A DNA stretch of 10,807 nt, taken from an uncultured Clostridia bacterium. GTDB taxonomy: Bacteria; Bacillota; Clostridia; Christensenellales; CALWSW01. The position numbers were made by a program, and so were the translations under genes. The stretch is from positions 1-10,807 of the forward strand of contig CALNBC010000090.1 of assembly GCA_937874755.1 (NCBI GenBank), read 5' to 3'. Of the stretch, positions 1 through 5,287 are shown piece by piece; position 1 is the first letter of the stretch; the number at the start of each line of letters is the position of its first letter. Below the pieces are notes generated by a model. That model saw only the letters and a list, made by a program, of their open reading frames with translations. It was not told where the DNA came from and did not search any database.

Positions 1-3
1 TTT

Positions 4-62
4 GCCAAGCTGCTGCGCAAGCCTATATATAAAGGAGAAACGGCTTATGCGCAGCCCTTGGC
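4..62. repeat. Long imperfect hairpin at the left edge
   Basis: An inverted repeat pairs GCCAAG (4-9) with CTTGGC (57-62), GCTGCGCA (12-19) with TGCGCAGC (48-55), and AGCC (20-23) with GGCT (42-45). A small internal loop and a 2-nt bulge interrupt it. The apical loop of 18 nt contains TATATATAAAGGAG. It starts 8 nt beyond the stop codon of the 53-aa minus-strand ORF, so it probably forms the 3' end or processing structure of that transcript. No U-run is visible on the minus side before the window ends, so I do not call it a standard terminator. On the plus strand the loop exposes AAGGAG followed by an ATG in the stem, but that frame closes after 8 codons. Confidence 0.6.
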
Positions 63-69
63 TGACTTG

Positions 70-231
70 TTAGGGGCTAACCACGGGGTTGGCTTTTTCC
101 TTAGTGGTCTTCGCTCTCCCTTGGATCTCAGGAACCGGAGGCGCGTCGTTCTTCGGAAAATGCGCTTTTTTGTTACTCTCGGTACCATGTGGTTCCTTAG
201 GATCCGGACGTCTCATTCCTGCTTTAGCCAT
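70..231 (-). CDS. Small conserved-looking hypothetical protein, 53 aa
   Basis: This 53-codon frame begins MAKAGMRRPDPKEPHGTESN and contains the hydrophilic segment PPVPEIQG. It starts at ATG (231) with GGAGGC about 5 nt upstream, close to the ideal Shine-Dalgarno spacing, and only 11 nt after the stop of the preceding small ORF, as in an operon. The protein is rich in Lys, Pro, Asn and Glu, has no hydrophobic segment and no Cys, and is probably disordered and basic. The composition, the strong ribosome site and the tight spacing argue that it is real although it is short. The sequence gives me an impression of a recurrent small Firmicute protein, but I cannot name a family or function. Its composition recalls minor small acid-soluble spore proteins; that is a resemblance only. 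Confidence 0.7.
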   Translation of the reverse strand: MAKAGMRRPDPKEPHGTESNKKAHFPKNDAPPVPEIQGRAKTTKEKANPVVSP

Positions 232-242
232 TTGACGCCTCC

Positions 243-380
243 CTACACGTCGTTACGCCCAATTGATTGCTTTTTGGCGTTCCTGTTCTGGTTCTGATTC
301 TCTCGGGTAAGAGGGGTCTGCTGGTTCGCTTTTTCAGCCCGAGCTCTTTTGTTGTCGGGCTGGCTGTCCTTCGGCACCAT
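243..380 (-). CDS. Small basic Asn/Gln-rich hypothetical protein, 45 aa
   Basis: This 45-codon frame begins MVPKDSQPDNKRARAEKANQ and ends IGRNDV. The ATG at 380 is preceded by GAGGTGAT, a near-perfect complement of the 16S 3' end, at about 5-nt spacing; this fixes the start. The protein is almost entirely polar (Asn, Gln, Lys, Arg), with no hydrophobic core, and is probably disordered. It lies between the 20-aa and 53-aa ORFs on the same strand, with an 11-nt gap to the latter. The composition resembles minor spore proteins of the SspP/SspO kind, but I see no motif that proves it. The function is unknown. Confidence 0.65.
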   Translation of the reverse strand: MVPKDSQPDNKRARAEKANQQTPLTRENQNQNRNAKKQSIGRNDV

Positions 381-428
381 TCGTTATCACCTCGTAAATA
401 CCTTTCCTCGAAAATTGCTGCATCTGCG

Positions 429-491
429 CTATCTTCGAAAAGCAGTTGGGTTAAACGCCTTGAGCCTTACAAGTTGCTTTGACAGGCTCAT
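429..491 (-). CDS. Possible 20-aa peptide overlapping the upstream ORF (ATGA)
   Basis: A 20-codon frame (MSLSKQLVRLKAFNPTAFRR) starts at an ATG whose bases overlap the TGA stop of the 48-aa ORF in an ATGA junction, the usual arrangement for translational coupling. It is basic and could form a short amphipathic helix. There is no independent ribosome site, and the length is so small that the frame could be chance. It could also be the start of a longer gene that has decayed, since an open but unsupported frame continues towards 381. Its position between two well-supported small ORFs is the only reason to keep it. Confidence 0.3.
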   Translation of the reverse strand: MSLSKQLVRLKAFNPTAFRR

Positions 492-634
492 AGATCCTCC
501 AGATCCGCGGCGGGTAAATCGTTTTCGATATTGTCCCTCGCAAGATCTGTGTCCAGCACCGGATAGGCGTCCGAAATCGGTCTATCTAAATTGCCGTCCG
601 TGATTTTGCTGCGCCGTCTTTTGCTCTTGCCCAC
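488..634 (-). CDS. Small hypothetical protein, 48 aa, GTG start
   Basis: The frame starts at GTG (634), placed by GAGGTGA about 5 nt upstream; a longer reading to 787 has no ribosome site and crosses the predicted promoter. The protein begins with a basic stretch (VGKSKRRRSK) and becomes acidic, with DLARDNIENDLPAADLEDL at the C-terminus, so charge is strongly polarised along the chain. It has no Cys and no membrane segment. It is the first gene of the minus-strand small-ORF cluster, about 39 nt from the candidate -10 element, and its stop overlaps the next start (ATGA). I do not recognise the family. A nucleic-acid-binding head with an acidic tail is possible but speculative. Confidence 0.65.
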   Translation of the reverse strand: MGKSKRRRSKITDGNLDRPISDAYPVLDTDLARDNIENDLPAADLEDL

Positions 635-673
635 ATTGCTCACCTCGCAGTTATATTTCCCGCAATGCGCGGT

Positions 674-702
674 ATTATGTAACCCCCAAATTTTAAATCC
701 AA
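674..702 (-). promoter_or_regulatory. Candidate promoter of the small-ORF cluster
   Basis: On the minus strand, TTGGAT (702-697) and CATAAT (679-674) are separated by exactly 17 nt, and the -10 element lies about 39 nt before the GTG start of the 48-aa ORF. The -10 matches five of six consensus positions, the -35 only three. The same -10 also reads CATAATA, which fits the CATNNTA core of forespore sigma-G promoters, but the matching -35 is poor. The sigma factor is therefore undecided. Confidence 0.45.
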
Positions 703-821
703 GGCGGAAAAAGCAGGAACAACAGTGAAATATTGGAAATCTGAAATTCAAAAATTTGCCAAAACCTATATAGGGCAAATGCGGCAAAAAAGATAAAGCG
801 AATGGAATTTAATAAAGCCAT
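693..821 (-). CDS. Possible hydrophobic small peptide, 42 aa
   Basis: This 42-codon frame starts MALLNSIRFIFFAAFALYRF and ends FLLFPPWI. It has two hydrophobic, aromatic-rich stretches that could each form a short membrane segment. GAGAGG lies upstream of the ATG but with only about 2 nt spacing, which is poor. It sits between the tetR terminator and the small-ORF promoter, and its stop codon abuts the -35 element. It could be a membrane peptide or simply an AT-rich chance frame. I favour chance slightly, and list it because nothing else explains this stretch. Confidence 0.22.
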   Translation of the reverse strand: MALLNSIRFIFFAAFALYRFWQIFEFQISNISLLFLLFPPWI

Positions 822-887
822 GCCCTCTCGATTTGTTTGACGGGGCGGTCTGGCGGGTACACCTTCAAGGAGTAAATCTATTTTTAC

Positions 888-924
888 AAAAAAAGAAGGC
901 GCTGCCCCCGCAAGAAGACCTTCT
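888..924 (-). terminator. Intrinsic terminator of the tetR gene
   Basis: Read on the minus strand, AGAAGG and CCTTCT (arms 924-919 and 899-894) enclose a GC-rich loop region and are followed by a run of seven T. It begins directly after the tetR stop codon. Confidence 0.7.
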
Positions 925-1584
925 CTAAATAAAATCACTGGCAAACAGGCGCAGAGCGGACTCGGTTGGCACTTTTTCACCCTGCCGGGCTGCCCTCAAC
1001 GTTTCCAGCCAGTCAAACATAACCTGCCTTCGCGCTTCGTACTCCTCGTCCGTCCCGGGGGATATTCTCTCCGATACCATTATCCCCCTGTAATAATCGT
1101 TGAACATCATGGCGATGCTTTTAGGCTCATATAGGGTTGAAACCGTCCCCTCCGCCTGCCCGCGTTCGACCAATGCGGCGCAAATCTCCAGAACGGCATC
1201 GCCGTCTTCGCCGTTCCATGTGCCGTATTCGTCTATGATTGCCTTGCTGTAAAACCTAAGCACCCCGGGCACGCGGGTTTGAGTGTACTTCAACAGTTCC
1301 GCGGCGAACTCCTTAAGCGCGTCCACATGGTTCATTAAAATGAGTTGTTCGTTGTAGAGTTTTCTGTAATACGCGTTTCTTCTGCGGTATCTATCAACGA
1401 ATACGGCGTTCTTCGACGCGAAATAATGATAAAATGCGCCTACGGAAATACCCGCCTCGCCGCAGATGTCCTGTATACGCATACTGTCAAATCCAATTTC
1501 GGCGACAAGTTTATCCACCGCCGAGCGGATGGAGTCCATGGTCTCAAGGTACTGCTGCTGTCTTTTAGTAAGCTTTTTCTCCAT
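925..1584 (-). CDS. TetR/AcrR family transcriptional repressor
   Basis: This is a 219-aa one-component regulator of usual TetR length. The N-terminal helix-turn-helix lies at about residues 18-64, with the recognition region AGISVGAFYHYFASKNAVF characteristic of the family. The C-terminal ligand-binding part has no sequence hallmark that tells the ligand. The ATG at 1584 has GGAGAG about 7 nt upstream. The gene is divergent from the flavin reductase lipoprotein gene, and operator-like repeats lie over both promoters, one of them overlapping this gene's own extended -10. The natural reading is an autorepressor that also controls the reductase, with the reductase substrate or a related acid as inducer; the operator-regulator pairing and the inducer are inference. 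A terminator follows immediately, so the gene is probably monocistronic. Confidence 0.93.
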   Translation of the reverse strand: MEKKLTKRQQQYLETMDSIRSAVDKLVAEIGFDSMRIQDICGEAGISVGAFYHYFASKNAVFVDRYRRRNAYYRKLYNEQLILMNHVDALKEFAAELLKYTQTRVPGVLRFYSKAIIDEYGTWNGEDGDAVLEICAALVERGQAEGTVSTLYEPKSIAMMFNDYYRGIMVSERISPGTDEEYEARRQVMFDWLETLRAARQGEKVPTESALRLFASDFI

Positions 1585-1607
1585 TCATTCTCTCCGACAT
1601 CCTTTAT

Positions 1608-1622
1608 GAATCGATTATAGCA
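1608..1622 (-). promoter_or_regulatory. tetR promoter (extended -10) overlapped by an operator copy
   Basis: On the minus strand, TGCTATAAT (1622-1614) is an extended -10 element. The pseudo-palindrome GAATCGATTA (1608-1617 on plus) overlaps its last four bases. It shares GAATCGATT with the operator at 1707-1716. A bound repressor would block this promoter, giving autoregulation. Confidence 0.65.
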
Positions 1623-1654
1623 TATTTGAAAATACTTTAATATGGATTCTATGG

Positions 1655-1683
1655 TTGACATAGTTAATCAAATATTTTACAAT
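1655..1683 (+). promoter_or_regulatory. Sigma-A promoter of the flavin reductase gene
   Basis: TTGACA (1655-1660, perfect) and TACAAT (1678-1683, five of six) are separated by exactly 17 nt. Transcription would start near 1690, leaving a leader of about 52 nt that contains the operator pair and the ribosome site GGAGGG (1731-1736). Confidence 0.85.
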
Positions 1684-1693
1684 GTGTTAAAGT

Positions 1694-1716
1694 GAATCGG
1701 TTCATAGAATCGATTC
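1694..1716. promoter_or_regulatory. Tandem operator pair for the TetR regulator
   Basis: Two copies of the same pseudo-palindrome, GAATCGGTTC (1694-1703, imperfect) and GAATCGATTC (1707-1716, perfect), are spaced 13 nt centre to centre just downstream of the predicted transcription start. A third copy lies over the tetR promoter. The position is that of a roadblock or initiation repressor site. Assigning them to the adjacent TetR protein is inference from location. Confidence 0.7.
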
Positions 1717-1741
1717 ATGAGAACGTAAATGGAGGGTAAAC

Positions 1742-3715
1742 ATGAAACAGAGAAAAGCGATTATAGCAGTATCGCTGATTTTGTGCCTGGCTTTGCTTGC
1801 CGCATGCACGCAGGGCGCACAGCCCGGACCGACAGAGCCTGCCGAATCGCCGACAGCAACACAGGGTCAGAGCGAAGCGGCTTACACGCCCGGCATATAC
1901 ACCGGTGAGGCCCGCGGAAACAACGGTACTGTCACAGTGCAGGTTACGGTTTCCGAAGATGCCATAACTGACATAACTGTCGAACCCAACACCGAGACTC
2001 CCAGTCTCGCCAAGACTCCCCTCGAGCGCATTCCCCAGCAGGTAGTAGAAAACCAGTCCCTCAAGGTGGACATTGTCAGCGGCGCGACCTTCACCAGCAT
2101 GGCGGTGATAAACGCCATCTCCAATGCCCTTGAGCAGGCGGGTGCAGACCTGAGCGCCCTGCGCAAGGTCGAGATACCCAAGGAAGACCGCACGGGCGAA
2201 ACCGTCGAAATGAATGCAGACGTTGTCGTCGTCGGCGGAGGCGGAGCGGGACTGTCCGCGGCGCTGAGCTCTGCCATGAAGGGCGCCACAGTAATCGTGG
2301 TCGAGAAGACCGCTTCTTTGGGCGGCAACACCATCCTCGCGGGCGGCGGCTACAACGCCGCAGACCCTTCCCGCCTTGCAGCCAACGAAATGACCGAAGG
2401 TCTTATGAAGATTGTCGAGGGTCTTGCCAACGCAGAACCCAAGAACGACCTTCACGCAGAGCTTATGGGCAAAGTACGCACACAGCTCGAGGAATACAAG
2501 GCATCGGGCAGCACCGCGCTGTTCGACTCCCCTGAATTCCACGCCATCCAGACCTGGGCGGCGGGCGACTACGAAGCCAAGCTGGACCTCGTTTACGCGC
2601 TTGCCCAGCGCGCCGCAGACAGCATAGGCTACATCGAGGAAATCGGCGGCGTATGGAGGGATAAGCCCATAACCTACGTAGGCGCGCTTTACCCCCGCTC
2701 CCACGAAATACAAGATGCTAAGAGCGGTCAGGGCTTTATCAGCGTGCTCGTGAACAAGATCGAGAAGGAAAACTACCCCGTAGAAATACTCTACGAGACT
2801 CCCGCCAACGAGTTCATAGTCGAGAACGGCAAAGTAGTCGGCGTTAAGGCAACGGGCGCTGCCGGCGAGGCGTATGTAATCAAAGCCAACAACGGCGTTG
2901 TGCTGGCGACGGGCGGTTTCAGCGCGAATGTGGAAATGCGCCAGAAGTACAACACCCAGTGGCCGACCCTCGACCAGACCATCAAGACGACCAACGTCTC
3001 CACCATCACGGGCGACGGCATCGTCATGGCTGAAAATATCGGAGCTAACCTCATCCAGATGAACTACATCCAGCTGCTCATCGCCGACCCGCAGAACGGT
3101 AACACCAGCGGATTCGTCGGGCAGGGCACGGGTATGTACGTCAACCGCGAAGGCAAGCGCTTCATCAACGAGCTTTCCCGCAGGGACGAGCTTATGAAGG
3201 GCATACTCGAGCAGACGGACGGAATGTGCTTCATCATCGCGGGCGGCAAGAACGCCAATATCGATGAAAACGGACTGAACAAGTACGGTCAGCACATTGA
3301 CGACCTCATCGAGATGGGCAAAGTCTTCAAGGCGGACACCCTCGCGGAGCTCGGCGAACTTGCGGGCATCGACCCTGTCGAACTGGAAAAGTCTGTCGCG
3401 GCTTGGAACGAAGCGTGCCGCACAGGCACCGATACCGAATTCGGGCGCGCCTCCTTTGAGGACATCGTGACGATTTACGAAGGCCCCTACTACGCATCCC
3501 CCCGCCAGCCTGCTGTGCACCACACAATGGGCGGCGTTGAGGTCGACGTGGAATGCCACGTGCTAAACACCGCGGGTGAAATCCTTCCCGGTCTGTACGC
3601 CGCAGGCGAAGTTACCGGAGGAATCCACGGCACCAACCGCGTGGGAGCGAACGCGATTCCCGACGCTCTTGCCAACGGCAGGGTAGCAGGTCAGAACGCT
3701 TACGACATGAAGTAA
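1742..3715 (+). CDS. Lipoprotein flavin reductase, FMN-binding plus fumarate-reductase-like FAD domain
   Basis: This 657-aa protein has a lipoprotein signal peptide with lipobox LLAAC (lipidated Cys22), so it should sit on the outer face of the membrane. After a Pro/Thr/Glu-rich linker comes an FMN-binding domain (about 48-135) with DIVSGAT (110-116), matching the ApbE flavinylation motif with Thr116 as likely attachment site. Residues 160-655 form a FAD_binding_2/flavocytochrome-c-type domain: GGGGAG (165-170) binds FAD, and SRRD (Arg481), HHTMGG (His594) and HGTNRVGANA (Arg633) match catalytic and substrate-binding positions of soluble fumarate reductases. There is no haem domain. The segment matching the AHP substrate His of fumarate reductase reads ADP (448-450), so the enoate reduced may be another acid, such as a urocanate- or cinnamate-like compound; this is inference. 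GGAGGG lies 5 nt before the ATG. The gene is a single transcription unit with its own terminator. Confidence 0.93.
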   Translation: MKQRKAIIAVSLILCLALLAACTQGAQPGPTEPAESPTATQGQSEAAYTPGIYTGEARGNNGTVTVQVTVSEDAITDITVEPNTETPSLAKTPLERIPQQVVENQSLKVDIVSGATFTSMAVINAISNALEQAGADLSALRKVEIPKEDRTGETVEMNADVVVVGGGGAGLSAALSSAMKGATVIVVEKTASLGGNTILAGGGYNAADPSRLAANEMTEGLMKIVEGLANAEPKNDLHAELMGKVRTQLEEYKASGSTALFDSPEFHAIQTWAAGDYEAKLDLVYALAQRAADSIGYIEEIGGVWRDKPITYVGALYPRSHEIQDAKSGQGFISVLVNKIEKENYPVEILYETPANEFIVENGKVVGVKATGAAGEAYVIKANNGVVLATGGFSANVEMRQKYNTQWPTLDQTIKTTNVSTITGDGIVMAENIGANLIQMNYIQLLIADPQNGNTSGFVGQGTGMYVNREGKRFINELSRRDELMKGILEQTDGMCFIIAGGKNANIDENGLNKYGQHIDDLIEMGKVFKADTLAELGELAGIDPVELEKSVAAWNEACRTGTDTEFGRASFEDIVTIYEGPYYASPRQPAVHHTMGGVEVDVECHVLNTAGEILPGLYAAGEVTGGIHGTNRVGANAIPDALANGRVAGQNAYDMK

Positions 3716-3734
3716 TCGCATCGTAACCCTAAAC

Positions 3735-3768
3735 AAGCACCTGCCTTTTCGGCGGGTGCTTTACTTTA
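3735..3768 (+). terminator. Intrinsic terminator after the flavin reductase gene
   Basis: AAGCACCTGCC and GGCGGGTGCTT form an 11-bp stem (one G-U pair) around a short TTTTC loop, followed by TTACTTT. It lies 20 nt after the stop codon. Confidence 0.85.
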
Positions 3769-3893
3769 ATCCTAACGTGCAGTCTCAGCCGTAACAGTAA
3801 AAGGCTTGTACATATAAACCGAATTGAACAAAAACACCCCCGTACCGTAAGGCAGGGAGCGAGTTGCGGTCGTTTTTTTGCAGCGTTTCGGGT

Positions 3894-4328
3894 TTAGCAG
3901 CGTTTGACGGTGCGAAGGTAGGTCTTTGCGATGCCTATGTAGTATTCGGACTCTCTCATTATGTGATTGATTACGGTAACGGCTACCTGGTCGGTTCGCA
4001 CTGCAATGCTGTTTTTAAGCATATCCTTCAAGAATTTTATCCATGCTTCGCTTTGGCACACGGTCTTTTCGATAAGGGTTACGATGTTGCGAACAGCCGC
4101 GGGGGTAATCTTATAGCACGACCTGTTCAGCTGTTCAAAGCACTGCACAAGCGTGGCTTCCATAGCGCCAAATATTCTTTGGTATTCTTCAAGCTGGCGA
4201 ACGAACTCGTTTTCGAGGTTCGGGACGATTTCCCTTATGACCACCGTATGTTCCGTTTCCTGCCGCTTCCAAAATTTGGCTTCTTCGAGGATGCGAACAT
4301 GGTTCATGTTTCCATAACAAAACTCCAC
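3894..4328 (-). CDS. DUF2935 family protein, 144 aa
   Basis: The protein is helical and begins, after a short N-terminus, with EEAKFWKRQETEHTVVI, the pattern of DUF2935 (PF11155), whose members form ferritin-like helical bundles. Many DUF2935 proteins carry two such repeats (about 250-270 aa); this one has a single repeat. Conserved-looking His and Glu residues in the first helices could bind metal, but that is not established here. The start is GTG at 4328, chosen because AGGAGGGG lies about 5 nt upstream; the internal ATG 8 codons later has no such site. The cellular role is unknown. I see no clear terminator in 3769-3893 and no convincing promoter upstream. Confidence 0.75.
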   Translation of the reverse strand: MEFCYGNMNHVRILEEAKFWKRQETEHTVVIREIVPNLENEFVRQLEEYQRIFGAMEATLVQCFEQLNRSCYKITPAAVRNIVTLIEKTVCQSEAWIKFLKDMLKNSIAVRTDQVAVTVINHIMRESEYYIGIAKTYLRTVKRC

Positions 4329-4428
4329 AAAATCCCCTCCTATTGCTAGAGTCCCTTCATACTATGCAGGCATGTTTAAATGGTTCGCTCAGCGCTGCAT
4401 TTCGTGTTTCCACGTTTGCTGCCAACAT

Positions 4429-4472
4429 AAAAAAGCCGCCGGTTGGGGCAACCCTCCACCGGCGGCTTTTTT
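4429..4472. terminator. Strong bidirectional terminator
   Basis: Perfect 15-bp arms (AAAAAAGCCGCCGGT at 4429-4443 and its complement at 4458-4472) enclose a 14-nt loop and give a T-run on both strands. It lies 50 nt beyond the stop of the minus-strand ferredoxin-type gene and would end that transcript. Confidence 0.92.
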
Positions 4473-4522
4473 AGTTGATTATTCTACATTGACAGGCAGT
4501 GCTTTTCGACCATACTCTGCCT

Positions 4523-5188
4523 TTAGCTCTCCATAGGGATTTGTGCGTCTTTGTGCGGAATCCTTTGTTTTGCGTAATGGATGGCGTCCTTGGGGCATAC
4601 TTGCTGGCAGTTGGTGCACTGCAGGCATAAAGTGGAGCTAATTTCAGCCTTTTTATCCTCTGCCTTAACGGCGATTGCCTCGGAAGGGCAGACCTTTTCG
4701 CAGAGTTTGCACCCAATGCAGGCGTCCTTGTCTACCTTCTTGGAGAATACCGCAAACCTTCCGAATACCCTTTGCAGTGCACCGAAGGGGCAGATGTAGT
4801 TGTGGAAAACCGCCTGTCTGTATCTAAGCGTTATCAGCACCGAGGCGGCAACCCATATCAGCAGTACGGGTATGTTTTTCCCAAGCAGCTTTTTGGCGAA
4901 CAGCATGAGCGACATGCTCAATGCCAGCGCGACCCAGGGCAGCCATCCTGAGCGAAGCCATTGGGGGGTTTTGTCCGTCTGCCATTTCAGCTTTTTTGAA
5001 AGCCATTCCGTAGGCGCCATCAGCGTGTTCATCGGGCATGCGTAACCGCAGTACAGCCTTCCGAACAACAACGCCGCGACCAGACTCGCCGCGAACAAAC
5101 CGAGCCAAACCATCGTGTTGCCGTTAACCATCAAAAATACGAATAGCGCAAGGAACAGTATGCGTATTGCGTGTATAAGGTGTTTCAT
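4523..5188 (-). CDS. Membrane 4Fe-4S protein, NapH/NosR/MauN-like electron-transfer protein
   Basis: The 221-aa protein has four probable membrane helices (about 7-22, 26-44, 82-98, 105-122). Near the membrane it carries the CGYACPMNT (47-55) and ICPFGAL (132-138) Cys-Pro motifs typical of NapH/NosR-type proteins, and at the C-terminus two full ferredoxin clusters: CIGCKLCEKVCP (157-168) and CLQCTNCQQVCP (188-199). Such proteins move electrons between the quinone pool or cytoplasmic donors and extracytoplasmic redox enzymes. It could therefore supply the flavinylated lipoprotein reductase about 0.8 kb away, although they are separate transcripts, so that link is inference. The ATG at 5188 follows GGAGG by about 5 nt. 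It is divergent from a Crp/Fnr-type gene with a shared palindromic operator and ends in a strong terminator. Confidence 0.9.
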   Translation of the reverse strand: MKHLIHAIRILFLALFVFLMVNGNTMVWLGLFAASLVAALLFGRLYCGYACPMNTLMAPTEWLSKKLKWQTDKTPQWLRSGWLPWVALALSMSLMLFAKKLLGKNIPVLLIWVAASVLITLRYRQAVFHNYICPFGALQRVFGRFAVFSKKVDKDACIGCKLCEKVCPSEAIAVKAEDKKAEISSTLCLQCTNCQQVCPKDAIHYAKQRIPHKDAQIPMES

Positions 5189-5204
5189 TATGCCTCCTAT
5201 AAGG

Positions 5205-5233
5205 TTGAATTTACAATATCATAGCGCTATAAT
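5205..5233 (+). promoter_or_regulatory. Promoter of the Crp/Fnr-type regulator gene
   Basis: TTGAAT (5205-5210) and a perfect TATAAT (5228-5233) are spaced by 17 nt. Transcription would start near 5240, only a few bases before the palindrome at 5244-5261, so a protein bound there should repress this promoter. Confidence 0.75.
5218..5223 (-). promoter_or_regulatory. Candidate -10 of the membrane ferredoxin gene
   Basis: TATGAT on the minus strand (5223-5218) matches five of six -10 positions and lies about 30 nt from the start codon. No good -35 is present at 17 nt, as expected for an activator-dependent promoter. The predicted start near 5211 places the palindrome centre at -41.5. Confidence 0.5.
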
Positions 5234-5243
5234 GCAGCTAATG

Positions 5244-5261
5244 GTGTTACCGCGGTAACAC
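5244..5261. promoter_or_regulatory. Perfect 18-bp palindromic operator, probably for the Crp/Fnr-type protein
   Basis: GTGTTACCGCGGTAACAC is a perfect palindrome between the divergent genes. Its size and two-fold symmetry suit a Crp/Fnr dimer, though the half-site differs from both the CRP (TGTGA) and FNR (TTGAT) consensus. It lies at -41.5 for the ferredoxin-side promoter (class II activation geometry) and just downstream of the regulator's own start. Confidence 0.75.
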
Positions 5262-5287
5262 ATTGCGCGCTTTCGGGAGGGAATACC

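Noticed and set aside
47..73. An 8-codon leader peptide frame on the plus strand beside the AAGGAG loop
   Set aside because: No downstream plus-strand gene exists for it to control, and it lies in the arm of the hairpin.
673..679. CATAATA as a definite sigma-G (forespore) -10 element
   Set aside because: The matching -35 (GGATT at 16 nt) is poor, while a housekeeping reading with 17-nt spacing is equally good. Kept only as an ambiguous promoter.
1715..3559. A 614-codon open frame on the minus strand opposite the flavin reductase gene
   Set aside because: It is the antisense shadow of a gene with strong third-position GC bias. It resembles no protein family I know, starts without a ribosome site, and the plus-strand frame has clear FAD, FMN and lipoprotein motifs.
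3820..3893. A terminator for the DUF2935 gene near the TTTTT runs
   Set aside because: The possible stems have mismatches or are only two to four bp long, so I cannot support one.
3864..4349. A 161-codon plus-strand frame opposite the DUF2935 gene
   Set aside because: The minus-strand frame has a strong Shine-Dalgarno site and a DUF2935 pattern; the plus-strand one has neither.
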